Below, one piece after another: positions 1 to 9,300 of a DNA stretch of 64,000 bases. Origin of the DNA: Tannerellaceae bacterium. Lineage in GTDB: Bacteria; Bacteroidota; Bacteroidia; Bacteroidales; Tannerellaceae. The stretch lies in assembly GCA_031280645.1 (NCBI GenBank), contig JAITGL010000025.1, forward strand, positions 58,885 to 122,884, given 5' to 3'. The notes under the pieces are model-generated. The model saw only the letters and a program-made list of their open reading frames with translations. It had not been told where the DNA came from and ran no database searches. Made by a program: the position numbers and the translations under genes. Position 1 is the first letter of the stretch. Each line of letters starts with the position of its first letter.

Positions 1-266
1 TTTTCGTTGTACCAAACTTTCCAATCCGGCATCTCTTCTCGCCTGAAATATTCTACTTCAATTGGCTTAATGTTTGGCACAAACCAGGCTTCATTCTTCT
101 CATCTTTCTCTATGGAGCATTGCAATAAAGGATGGCACTTGCAAACTATATTCATAGCCGCCGCGAAGTTTTCAGGATTAAATTCTCTATCAATTTGAAT
201 CCTAAAACACACATTGATATTGGGCGATCGCAAGAAGAATCTTTCGCTCGTAACTTTAGTTTTCAT
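1..266 (-). CDS. Condensation-domain-like acyltransferase, N-terminal part (runs off left edge)
   Basis: About 88 codons read leftward from an ATG at 266; the end is outside the window. The N-terminus has an Asn-rich strand, an ILE/PHE-rich helix and the run HPLLQCSI, the pattern seen at the start of condensation / chloramphenicol-acetyltransferase-fold acyltransferases (alcohol acetyltransferase, PapA-like). The catalytic HHxxxD would lie beyond the edge, so the family call is an inference. An AGGAGG lies 7 nt upstream of this ATG, or 4 nt upstream of an adjoining ATG at 269. The start overlaps the end of the VOC gene by 11 nt, so it is the last visible gene of the cus operon. Its base composition is AT-richer than that of the operon, which hints at separate origin. 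Confidence 0.6.
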   Translation of the reverse strand, partial: MKTKVTSERFFLRSPNINVCFRIQIDREFNPENFAAAMNIVCKCHPLLQCSIEKDEKNEAWFVPNIKPIEVEYFRREEMPDWKVWYNE

Positions 267-669
267 CATCCGACCTCCTTTCAGCGACAATTTCAACCCA
301 ATTGCCCTCAGTATCTTCCACAACGCTCTCATAACATCCGTCGCCTGTAAGCCGCGGCTCGCTCACAATGGCATAACCGTCACGTTTTAGAGCGCCGGTA
401 AGCTCGTCTACCATCTGCGGCGAGTCGAGGCTGAAGGCGATGTGCGTAAGTCCCTTGGGAAGTCCGCGAGGCGAAGGCGGGTTGTCGATGCCAGGCTTTT
501 GCATCAGTTCGAGCCGCGTTGAGCTGTCGGGGAATGCCAGGAAATAGGAGGAATAGTGTTTTGACGGATTTTCGTAGCGCGCGCTGGCGGCAGCCCCGAA
601 ATATTTCACGTAAAACCGGCGCAGAAGCTCTATGTCGTCGGCCCAAATAGCTACATGATCAATTTTCAT
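256..669 (-). CDS. VOC family (glyoxalase / bleomycin-resistance fold) protein
   Basis: 137 aa, a usual length for a single-polypeptide VOC protein made of two beta-alpha-beta-beta-beta modules. Candidate metal ligands sit at the expected places: His5 in KIDHVAIW, Glu in RLELM, His in LTHIAFSL and Glu near the C-terminus in NWVEIVAE, so a glyoxalase I-like or related metal-dependent isomerase/dioxygenase is plausible; the substrate cannot be read from the sequence. Start at 669 was chosen because the family N-terminus begins exactly there, 4 nt after the cusB stop. Upstream in-frame codons would extend into cusB. It is embedded in a metal-efflux operon, perhaps handling a reactive product formed during copper stress (inference). 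Confidence 0.85.
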   Translation of the reverse strand: MKIDHVAIWADDIELLRRFYVKYFGAAASARYENPSKHYSSYFLAFPDSSTRLELMQKPGIDNPPSPRGLPKGLTHIAFSLDSPQMVDELTGALKRDGYAIVSEPRLTGDGCYESVVEDTEGNWVEIVAERRSDDEN

Positions 670-673
670 GGCC

Positions 674-2197
674 CTACATCCCCCTGTAAAGACAACATTC
701 CGGCAAGGCGCTATACACCGAGTCGGGGGCTTTGCCGAGGCTATTATCATGCCCGGCGGCGGCAATGGCTTGGGCAACCGCATCGAGCGATACGGAGCCG
801 GGCGACAGCTTTAGTTCGAGCTTCCTGGTGGAAGCGTTCCACAAGGCGGCAACTACGCCGCGAATACTGCGCGACGCCAACTCTATCCGCTCCTTGCACA
901 TCTCGCACAAGCCCTCTACGATAAGCTCGGCAGGCTCCGACTCCTCGCGGTTCATCATGCTGGGCTTGCCCTCGAGCTGGGCCGAGGCGTCGATCATGAA
1001 GGCGCCGTTAACTGCAATTTCTTCGCCTTCGGCAAGGCCCGACAACACCGTGAAGGTTTCGCCCGCCGAGGCTCCCAGCTCTACTTCGCGAAGCTTGAAC
1101 ACAGGCATGCTCTCGTGAGGCAGCTTTACGTAAACAATTGACCGCTTGCCCGTCCACAACACAGCCGAGCGCGGAATAACCAGCGCGTCGGCCGGTTGCC
1201 TTAGCGGCGACTTAGCTACGCCCCGGGCGTACATCCCCGGCTTGAGCCGCAGGCGGGGATTGGATGTTTCAACCCGCACCTTCAGCGTTCGCGACGATTG
1301 GTCGAACGCCGGATCAATGAACGATATCGAGCCGGCAAAGGTCTCTCCCGGAAGCGACGGCAGGGCGTACTCCACCCGCGTACCTATGCCGAGGTAGGGC
1401 AAGTCGGCCTCGTAAGCCTCGAATACGGCCCATACCGACGAAAGGTCGGCCAAGTCGAACAATACGCTGCCTCGCTCAACGTAATCGCCCTGCTCTACGC
1501 GCTTGGTCATTACCACTCCGCCGGCGTTGGCCGTTATCTCTACGGTTGGCGACGCTTTGCCGGTACGCTCTATCTCGGCTATGCGGCTGTCGGTTATTTT
1601 CCACAAGCGGAGCTTCTCGCGGGCGGCTTCGAGGAGGGCCGGCTGAGCGTCGGCCCATTTCAGGGCCTCGAGCAGCTCTTGCTGGGCGTTGAGCAAGTCG
1701 GGCGAATAAATCACGGCTATTACCTGCCCGGCCTCAACCGTCTCCCCGGCAAACCTTACCGACAAGGCCTCGATCCGCCCGCTTACGTGCGACGTTTGCG
1801 ATTGCAGCCGCCGCTCGTCGGGCCTTATAGAGCCATACATCCGCAGCTCGCGGCTCGGAACGGCGCGCTCAACGGTTGCAATCCTGACGTTGGCCAAGGC
1901 GGCGGCTTCGTCCGACCATGGAATGGCGTCGGGGTCGTCAACCGAGGCGGCTCCGGCGGTTGATTTCAGCGGGATCAGATCCATCGCGCAGATGGGGCAT
2001 TTGCCCGGGTTTTCCTGGCGGATCTGGGGGTGCATGGAGCATGTCCAAACCTGGGGCTCCGAGGCCGAGGCGGCATGATGATCATGACCGGCATGATCGC
2101 CGGAACACGACCGGCCGGCAAGCTGCGCGGCAATAACGCAGGCGGCTCCGGCAAGTACACAGGCTGCGTACCTTGGCAGTTTGTTATTCTTCTTCAT
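674..2197 (-). CDS. cusB: CusB-like periplasmic adaptor of heavy-metal RND efflux, with two extra metal-binding domains
   Basis: 507 aa membrane-fusion protein linking the RND pump to the outer-membrane channel. Order: hydrophobic N-terminal anchor (about 9-28), His-rich stretch (residues 35-41), a heavy-metal-binding domain (about 51-77, CSMHPQI followed by CPICAMDL), barrel-sandwich / beta-barrel adaptor core (about 100-410), and a C-terminal HMA-like domain from about 428 with CxxC at 431-434 and a final LPECC motif. HMA-type tails occur in Bacteroidota CusB homologues and could receive or sense the metal. Start at 2197 gives the signal/anchor sequence; it overlaps the cusC stop by 14 nt, implying translational coupling. 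Cu(I)/Ag(I) is the likely substrate, Zn/Co less so. Confidence 0.93.
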   Translation of the reverse strand: MKKNNKLPRYAACVLAGAACVIAAQLAGRSCSGDHAGHDHHAASASEPQVWTCSMHPQIRQENPGKCPICAMDLIPLKSTAGAASVDDPDAIPWSDEAAALANVRIATVERAVPSRELRMYGSIRPDERRLQSQTSHVSGRIEALSVRFAGETVEAGQVIAVIYSPDLLNAQQELLEALKWADAQPALLEAAREKLRLWKITDSRIAEIERTGKASPTVEITANAGGVVMTKRVEQGDYVERGSVLFDLADLSSVWAVFEAYEADLPYLGIGTRVEYALPSLPGETFAGSISFIDPAFDQSSRTLKVRVETSNPRLRLKPGMYARGVAKSPLRQPADALVIPRSAVLWTGKRSIVYVKLPHESMPVFKLREVELGASAGETFTVLSGLAEGEEIAVNGAFMIDASAQLEGKPSMMNREESEPAELIVEGLCEMCKERIELASRSIRGVVAALWNASTRKLELKLSPGSVSLDAVAQAIAAAGHDNSLGKAPDSVYSALPECCLYRGM

Positions 2198-3710
2198 CTG
2201 ATGATATAAGTTTATGAATGTTGGCAACCATTGTATTATAGTCGGCCACGGCCTCGGCCGATTTAAGCTCGTAGTCGAGCAGCCGCTGCTGAAGCCGGAT
2301 AGCGTCGGCAAGGCTTCCTGAGCCGGAGGCAAAGCTTTGGGCGGCAAGGTTGCCGGCCGTTTGAGCCATGTCGGACTGGCGGCGGTAAAGGTTGATGCGC
2401 CTGCGAGCGTCGTCGAGCTTATGCTTTGCGAGGCGGAGCTCGGCGGCAAGGAGGTTAACGGCGTTATCGTATTTGTCGAGGGCGGCGCGCCGCATGAAAA
2501 GGCTCTCGCGCCGGCGGGCGTTGTACTTATTGCGGTAAAGAGGGATTGTAACCGATATCATCGGCATAATCATATCCCGCCCGTTCATAGAGCTCATTAC
2601 CGTTCCTGCTTCCATATCCATCGGATCGGCGGCAGGAAGGCGGCCTATCAGCATGTACTGGAGCCCTACGCCAAACATGGGATAGCCCATCAGCCTGTCC
2701 ATTTCCTCCTTTGCCTTATACGCTTCGGCTTCGCTGGCGGCCATGGCCGGCATAGGGTTGTTAAGCCTTATCATAGCCGAAGCCTCGTCTTCATTCCACG
2801 AGAAAGGGAGCTCTACGAGCGAGTCGGGCAAGGCCACTTCGCTGTCGGGATGACGGTTAAGCAAGGCGTTAAAGCCGGCCTTCTCAGCCCTTAGCTCCGA
2901 TTCGATACTTTCTATATTAAACTCCGCTTCGGCAAGTTCGATACGGATATTAAGAGCCTCGGCCATCCCCTCGCCCGCCGCATTGCTCATTGCTTTCATG
3001 CCTCCGGCAGATGGTTGCGCCCCCTGCGGAGCCGGAGCCGGAGCGGCTGCCGATCCTCCCATAGCCCCCATGCCGCTCATGGCTCCGCCCACAGGCGAAT
3101 TGCCCTGCGAGGCCGCAGCCGGCTGCATCCCGCCCCCCTGCATAGAGCCCGAACCCAGCGCCGGGCCTGACGGAGCCTCCATTTTACGGATAGCCAAAGC
3201 TTCGAGCCTTAGCAGCAAATCCATACGGCGGCGGTTGTACTTCAAGGTCTCGCTAAGGCGGCAAAGCTTGCACCATTGCGTATAAACATCGAGCCACAGC
3301 CTGTTGCGCGCTTCGCGAAACTCCTCGTAGCTCATCCGGGCCATGTGTTGAGCCTCGGTGCGGGCCGCCTTCCTTACGCCAAACCACGGGAACATCTGCA
3401 TAAGCTTAAGCTCCGCCGCCTGCCGGCCCTCCACAAGCGTCATAGGCTGGACAAAGAAGCCCATCTCAAGCTGCGGATCGTCTAAGGCCCCGGCCTGCGG
3501 CGCCTTCAAAACGCTCGCCTGCCAAAGGGCGAAAGCCGACTGCACGCCGGGGTTCTGCGCCGCCGCTATCTTAAGATAAAGGGGTAAGGAATCATTTTGC
3601 GCCTTAACAGGCGATAGCGATACCGCCGTAAAGCACAGCAGGCTAACAGCAGCCTTCAGCCATCCGGAAGCCGGCGCTTTCAACCCGGTGCCAACCTCGG
3701 AAAACCCCAT
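2184..3710 (-). CDS. cusC: CusC-like TolC-family outer-membrane efflux channel with Met-rich insertion
   Basis: 508 aa. Signal peptide 1-37 (cleavage after VKA), then two outer-membrane-efflux helical repeats typical of TolC proteins. Between them, residues about 178-250 form a Gly/Ala/Pro-rich low-complexity insert carrying eight Met residues (190, 195, 211, 214, 217, 238, 241, 249); Met-rich segments bind Cu(I)/Ag(I) in other proteins, so metal capture is inferred. Start at 3710 was chosen because a signal peptide follows it; the frame is open further upstream only because it runs through a 41-bp repeat array (3720-4008) that has a non-triplet period and looks non-coding. It lies 421 nt after the ATPase stop and couples to cusB. 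Confidence 0.92.
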   Translation of the reverse strand: MGFSEVGTGLKAPASGWLKAAVSLLCFTAVSLSPVKAQNDSLPLYLKIAAAQNPGVQSAFALWQASVLKAPQAGALDDPQLEMGFFVQPMTLVEGRQAAELKLMQMFPWFGVRKAARTEAQHMARMSYEEFREARNRLWLDVYTQWCKLCRLSETLKYNRRRMDLLLRLEALAIRKMEAPSGPALGSGSMQGGGMQPAAASQGNSPVGGAMSGMGAMGGSAAAPAPAPQGAQPSAGGMKAMSNAAGEGMAEALNIRIELAEAEFNIESIESELRAEKAGFNALLNRHPDSEVALPDSLVELPFSWNEDEASAMIRLNNPMPAMAASEAEAYKAKEEMDRLMGYPMFGVGLQYMLIGRLPAADPMDMEAGTVMSSMNGRDMIMPMISVTIPLYRNKYNARRRESLFMRRAALDKYDNAVNLLAAELRLAKHKLDDARRRINLYRRQSDMAQTAGNLAAQSFASGSGSLADAIRLQQRLLDYELKSAEAVADYNTMVANIHKLISSDEEE

Positions 3711-3719
3711 TTTTTTTCC

Positions 3720-4008
3720 GGGAAGGAAATGTAGACCTCGGAAAGCTTCACGGATTTTTCGGGAAGGAATCTTAGACCTCGGAAAGCTTCCCGGAAATCT
3801 CGGGAAAGAATCTTGATCCTCGGAAAGCTTCAAGGAATCTCCGGCAAGGAATCTTAGACCTCGGAAAGCTTCACAGAAATTCCGGCAAGGAATCTTAGTC
3901 CTCGGAAAGCTTCCCGGAAATTCCGGGAAGGAATATTGGTTCTCGGAAAGCTTCACGGAATCTCCGGCAAGGAAATGTCGTCCTCGGATGGTTCCCGGGA
4001 AATTTCCA
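3720..4008. repeat. Tandem array, 7 x 41 bp, between the P1B ATPase and cusC
   Basis: Seven head-to-tail units of 41 bp. Every unit keeps the core CTCGGAAAGCTTC (one degenerate copy at the right end) followed by CGGAAATCTC-like sequence; GAA-AGC-TTC in the core is a short dyad. 41 is not a multiple of three, so it is not a coding repeat. It occupies nearly the whole 421-nt gap 3711-4131 inside the operon and will be part of the transcript if cusC is read from the cusA promoter. No separate promoter for cusC was recognised here. Confidence 0.9.
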
Positions 4009-4131
4009 GACCAAGCCTGAGCTTGAGAGCGGCTTGGCAAATCGCCCGACCGGGAAGCAAAGGTTGAGCGGGAGGCGAAATCTTTGGGCGGTAGGGGTTG
4101 TATTGATAGATAATCTCATACTTGATTTCTT

Positions 4132-6336
4132 TTATACCGTTGGTTTAAGCTTATTGAACCGCAGGCTGTTCAGCGCAACGCTCAAGCTGCTTAGAGCCAT
4201 GGCCCCGCCGGCTATCATCGGGTTGAGCATAAAGCCGCACAGAGGGTAAAGGGCTCCGGCCGCGATGGGGATGGCAAGAGCGTTGTACAAAAACGCCCAG
4301 AAAAGGTTCTGGCGGATCACTGCCGCCGTGTCGGCCGAGAGCTTCAAGGCGGCCCCGATCTTTTCCAAATCGCCCGATACGATGGTGAGCGACGCCGTTT
4401 CTACGGCTGCTTCGCTGCCTTTGCCCATCGCTATCCCAACGTTGGCCGCGGCCAAGGCTGCGCTGTCGTTCACGCCGTCGCCCGCCATGGCCACGATGCG
4501 GCCTTCGCCTCGCTTTTTCATCACGAGGTCGAGCTTGCCGGAGGGGGCAACCTGCCAATAATACTCGTCGATACCTACGCTAAGGGCAACGGCGCGGGCT
4601 GCCGCCTTATTGTCGCCCGTTGACATAATCGTTTCGACGCCCGCTTTGCGAAGGGCGGCTACGGCTCGTTGCGAGCTGGGCTTAACGGCGTCGGCTATGG
4701 CGAAAAGGGCGGCAATCAGGGCGTCTGACCCGAATATCACAACGGTTTGCCCCTCGGCTTCGCTCTCGGCTATCCACCGGGCAATCTCGTCGCTTATTAA
4801 TTGGGGAGGGAAGAGGGAGGCGCTGCCTGCGTACCATGTCGACTTGCCGCGCTCGGCTTTCACTCCTTTGCCCGGAACAAGCTGAACCGACATCGGCTCG
4901 CCGGATATCTCCGCCCCGCCTTCCGACTGCGATATAAACCGGGCAACGGCTTCGCCGAGCGGATGCGACGCCGATCGTTCCATGGTGTAGAGTATGCTGC
5001 GGAGCGGGGCTGTATTGCTCGCTATCCAGCGGCTGCGGGCAACGGCCGGACGTCCGGAGGTGATGGTTCCGGTTTTGTCGAGGATTACCGCGTCGACTTT
5101 GCGCAGGGTTTCGAGGCAGTCAACGTTCTTTATCAAGATGCCCTGCTCGGCTCCTTTCCCGATCCCTACCATCACCGCCATCGGGGCGGCCAGACCCAGG
5201 GCGCAGGGGCAGGCTATCACGAGCGTTGCAACGAAAGCCGAGATGGCTCTTTCGATTGCCGCCTCGCCTCCGAAGGCGAGCCAGAGCCCGGCCGAGGTAA
5301 AGGCTATTGCTATCACCGCCGGAACAAAAACGGCTACAACCTTGTCGACCGTTTTCAATACCGGAGCCGAGTTGCGGGCTTCGTCTACCAGCCTGATCAT
5401 TTGGGCAAGGAAGGTGTCGCCTCCCAGTCGCGTTATGCTCATCCGGAAGCTGCCGGAGGCGTTAATGGTTCCGGCGTAAACGGTCGAGCCTTGAAGCTTC
5501 TCGGCCGGTAGCGACTCGCCGGTAACGGCGCTCTCGTCGACAAACGAATGGCCGCTTATCACCTCGCCGTCGGCCGGGATCCTGCTTCCGGCGGCTACCC
5601 ACGCAACGTCTGACGGGGATAGCTCGGCTATGGGCTTCTCTACCACCGACCCGTTGGGGAGTATAACCGACGCCGTCCGGGGGCTAAGGGCGATGAGACT
5701 GCGTATGGAGGCCGACGTTTTGCGCCCCGCTCTTCCTTCGAGCCACCGGCCGGCAAGGATAAAGGCTACGATCACGCCCGAAGTCTCAAAATACATATCG
5801 GCATGCGACCCTATTGCAAGCGACCGGAGGCTATACGCCCAGGCAACGGTTGCGCTTACGGTCACGAGGGTGTTCATATTAACCCGCCCGTTCCGCGCCT
5901 GCCTGAAGGCGTCGCTGAAAAACGCGCGTCCGCAGATGAGAAGAACAAAGGCGGAGAGCGCGGCCGACGCGTATCCAGCCCAAGCTTCGCGCATCAGAGG
6001 GGTCATCCCGATCGCTACCAGGGCGGCCGCGCATACGAGGGCCGTTGCCGCCCGCCGTCCAAGAATGGTGAACGAACGGCGCTCGGCCTCGTCGCGGAGG
6101 CGGAGGAGATGGTCGTGGTCGTGGGCTACGACGATGTCGTACCCGGCGCGGCGAACAGCCTCCTGCCAGAGCGAGGGAGTGGTTACGGTTGGGTCGTACT
6201 TCACGCGGGCAGTCTTGTCGGCCAGCCTGACTTCGGCCCACGATACGCCGGGTTGCTTCCGCAGGGCCTGGGCTACGGCCGAGGCGCATCCGGCGCACGA
6301 TAAGTTGAGAACGGTTACGGTTACTTCGGCTATCAT
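4132..6336 (-). CDS. copA: P1B-type Cu(I)/Ag(I)-exporting ATPase (CopA-like)
   Basis: 734 aa inner-membrane pump. N-terminal HMA domain with CAGC at 14-17, a His/Asp linker (71-76), actuator domain with TGES at 272-275, the metal-site CPC motif at 376-378 in IACPCALGLAAP, phosphorylation motif DKTGT at 420-424, SHP at 457-459 and GDGVND at 619-624. CPC with HP identifies the IB-1 (Cu+) class, though the choice of Cu versus Ag is inferred. ATG at 6336 overlaps the cusA stop as ATGA, so translation is coupled to the RND pump. ATPase and RND system together would cover cytoplasm-to-periplasm and periplasm-to-outside export. Confidence 0.95.
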   Translation of the reverse strand: MIAEVTVTVLNLSCAGCASAVAQALRKQPGVSWAEVRLADKTARVKYDPTVTTPSLWQEAVRRAGYDIVVAHDHDHLLRLRDEAERRSFTILGRRAATALVCAAALVAIGMTPLMREAWAGYASAALSAFVLLICGRAFFSDAFRQARNGRVNMNTLVTVSATVAWAYSLRSLAIGSHADMYFETSGVIVAFILAGRWLEGRAGRKTSASIRSLIALSPRTASVILPNGSVVEKPIAELSPSDVAWVAAGSRIPADGEVISGHSFVDESAVTGESLPAEKLQGSTVYAGTINASGSFRMSITRLGGDTFLAQMIRLVDEARNSAPVLKTVDKVVAVFVPAVIAIAFTSAGLWLAFGGEAAIERAISAFVATLVIACPCALGLAAPMAVMVGIGKGAEQGILIKNVDCLETLRKVDAVILDKTGTITSGRPAVARSRWIASNTAPLRSILYTMERSASHPLGEAVARFISQSEGGAEISGEPMSVQLVPGKGVKAERGKSTWYAGSASLFPPQLISDEIARWIAESEAEGQTVVIFGSDALIAALFAIADAVKPSSQRAVAALRKAGVETIMSTGDNKAAARAVALSVGIDEYYWQVAPSGKLDLVMKKRGEGRIVAMAGDGVNDSAALAAANVGIAMGKGSEAAVETASLTIVSGDLEKIGAALKLSADTAAVIRQNLFWAFLYNALAIPIAAGALYPLCGFMLNPMIAGGAMALSSLSVALNSLRFNKLKPTV

Positions 6337-9300
6337 CTTTCGCCGCCTCCTTTCCCGATAGCCGACTCGCGCCACCAGCATTGGAGCACGGGTACTACGA
6401 ACATCGTCATGCTCTGGATCAGCATGCCTCCGAACGTTGGGATGGCCATAGGTATCATAATGTCGGCCCCCTTGCCGGTAGAGGTCAATACCGGAAGCAG
6501 GGCGATGAGCGTCGACGCCGTGGTCATGGCCGCAGGACGCACGCGCCGCAAACCGGCCTTCACTACCGTTTCGCGTATCTCGCTCCGAGTCTTGGGGTCG
6601 TATGTTACGAACGATTCGTGGATGTAGGTTCCCATCAGAACGCCGTCGTCGGTCGCGATACCGAAAAGGGCGATGAAGCCAACCCATACCGCTATGCTGA
6701 GATTGACGGGGTGCATACCGAACATCTCGCGAACGCTTGCGCCTCCAACCTCAAAGTTCATAAACCATGGCTCTCCGTAAAGCCAAAGCATGATAAACCC
6801 GCCGGCAAAGGCCACAAACACTCCGGAGAAATGGATGAGCGACGCCGTAACCGTCCGGAACCTGAAGTACAGTATGAGCAATATCGCCAGCAGGCATAGC
6901 GGAATCACAATCATCAATCGCCGGGCTGCCCTTTGCTGCTGCTCGTAATTGCCGGCAAACTTATAGTGCACTCCCGCCGGGAGCTCTATCGCTCCGCCGC
7001 CGATTTGGGACCGCAGGTGGCGGTCGGCCTCGTTTACAACGTCGACTTCGGCCTTCCCGCCCACTTTATCGAATATAACGTATCCGGTAAGGAAGGTGTT
7101 CTCGCTTTGGATCATCTGCGCTCCGCGGGCGTACTCGATGTCGGCCACGGAGCCGAGGGGAATCAGCGCTCCCTGGGCCGACTGCACCATGATCCCGGCC
7201 AAAGCCTCCGGGTCGTTGCGCAGCTCGCGGGGATAGCGGAGGCGTATCGGGTATCGCTCGCGGCCCTCAACGGTGGTAGACAGCGCCATCCCGCCTATGG
7301 CCGACTCTATCGTTGCCTGAACGTCGGCCACCGTCATCCCGTATCGGGCCATCTCCACCCGGTTGAGGCGTATCTCGATGTAGGGAGCCCCTACCGCGCG
7401 GTCGTAAAACACCGTGGAGGGGAGGATGGAGGGAACTTCCTTCAGGGCCGCCTCTATCGCCTTGCCGGCTTGCTCGATGCTCTCGAGGCTGGGGCCGTAA
7501 ACTTTCAGCCCCATAGGGGCCCTCATCCCCGTTGAGAGCATTACCAGGCGGGCCTCTATCGGTTGCAGCTTGGGGGAGGAGGTCAGGCCCGGAAGATGGG
7601 ATACGTTTACTATCTCCCGCCATATATCGTCGGCGCTGCGTATATGGGGCCTCCAGGCCCTGAAGTACTCGCCCCGCCGGCTCGGTACCAGGCTGTCGCG
7701 TGGAATAATGCGAAAGCCCGACGACAACGGATCGTATACCGACCCGTCGACAAGGATAAAGGCCCCGGAGGAGTTGGTTTTAAACCGCATCCTTTGCCCG
7801 TCGTCGTTCAGGATATACTCCGGCCGGTAGTTGACAGTGTTCTCAAACATCTGAACCGGGGCCGGGTCGAGGGCCGAGTTAACCCGCCCCCACTTGCCCA
7901 CGGCGGTTGCCACCTCCGGGATGGCCGACACGCGCTTGTCGATCGTTTCGATAAGGCGCAGGTTTTGCTCCACCCCGGTGTGGGGCATGCTTGTGGGCAT
8001 CAGCAGGAAGGAGCCCTCGCCCAGCGACGGCATGAACTCCTGACCCATCCCACGCCAAATCCAGACCCCGGCGGCTACCGTCAGGAGCGGAACCAGCATA
8101 AACTTCCAGCGGTTGGCAAGGCACCAGCGCAGTATCTTCTCATAAAAAACCACCAGGGCCCAAAGTACGCCGAGTATGCCGCCCGCGGCCCCAACCACAA
8201 ATGCTATGTTGGCCCCGAACCCAGCCTCGGTTCCGGCCGGGAGCCACTCCGACGCAAGGTAGATAACCGCCGCCGCAAGTACCGACGCCCGTAACCCTGT
8301 CCTCCACTTCCTTCCTATTATATATACGCGCAGCGACATCACATAGTAAGCCGCCGTGGGCAGCAGCGCAAAGCCAATGATAAAGGCCGAGGCCAGGGCA
8401 AACGTTTTGGTATAGGCCAGGGGCTTGAACAGCTTTCCCTCCTGCGCCTGCATTACAAACACGGGCAGGAAGCTGATTACCGTTGTGAGCATCCCAGTTG
8501 ACAAAGCCCCCGACACTTCCTTCACCCCCGAAGCAATCAGCTGCGCAAGCTCCTTGCCCCGCTTCATGGGCCCGCCTTCCTCTTTCATCCTCAGCAGAAC
8601 GCTCTCAACGATAACCACGCCCACGTCGACCATTACCCCTATCGCAATCGCAATGCCCGACAGCGCCATTATGTTGGCATTGATCCCCGTATACCTCATC
8701 ATGATAAACGCCGAGAGTACCGCAGCCGGCAGCAAGCCCGAAATGATAAACGAGGCGCGGAGGTTAAACACCAGTACGATCACAACTATAATGCAGATCA
8801 GTATCTCGTGCGTAAGGGCAGAGCCCAGCGTGCCTATCGTTTCGCGGATCAGGCCGGAGCGATCGTAAAACGGAACAATGGTTACCTTCGACGCCGACCC
8901 GTCGGCCAGGATCTTCTGCGGCAGCCCGGCCTCTATCTCCTTGATCTTTTCCTTAATGTTGCCGATAACCTCCATGGGATTGGAGCCGTACCGGGCCGTT
9001 ACCACTCCGCCCACGGCCTCCACGCCCTCCTTGTCGAGGCCTCCGCGACGGTCGGACGGGCCTGTCGTTACCTGCGCAACGTCTTTTATCCTTACGGGGA
9101 GGCCTTCGCGCATGGTAACCACCGATTCCTCGAGGTCGGCCGTTGACTTTACATAGCCCAGCCCCCTCACCAGATATTCGGCCATGTTGATCTCAACCGT
9201 GCCGGCCCCCACGTCGAGGTTCGACTTGCTCACCGCATTCATCACATCCATTACAGATACGTTCCAGGCCCTCATAGCGTCGGGGTTGATCTCTACCTGA

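Noticed and set aside
3711..4040. 110-residue N-terminal extension of CusC
   Set aside because: It is a translation of 41-bp non-triplet repeats, and a normal signal peptide starts at 3710.
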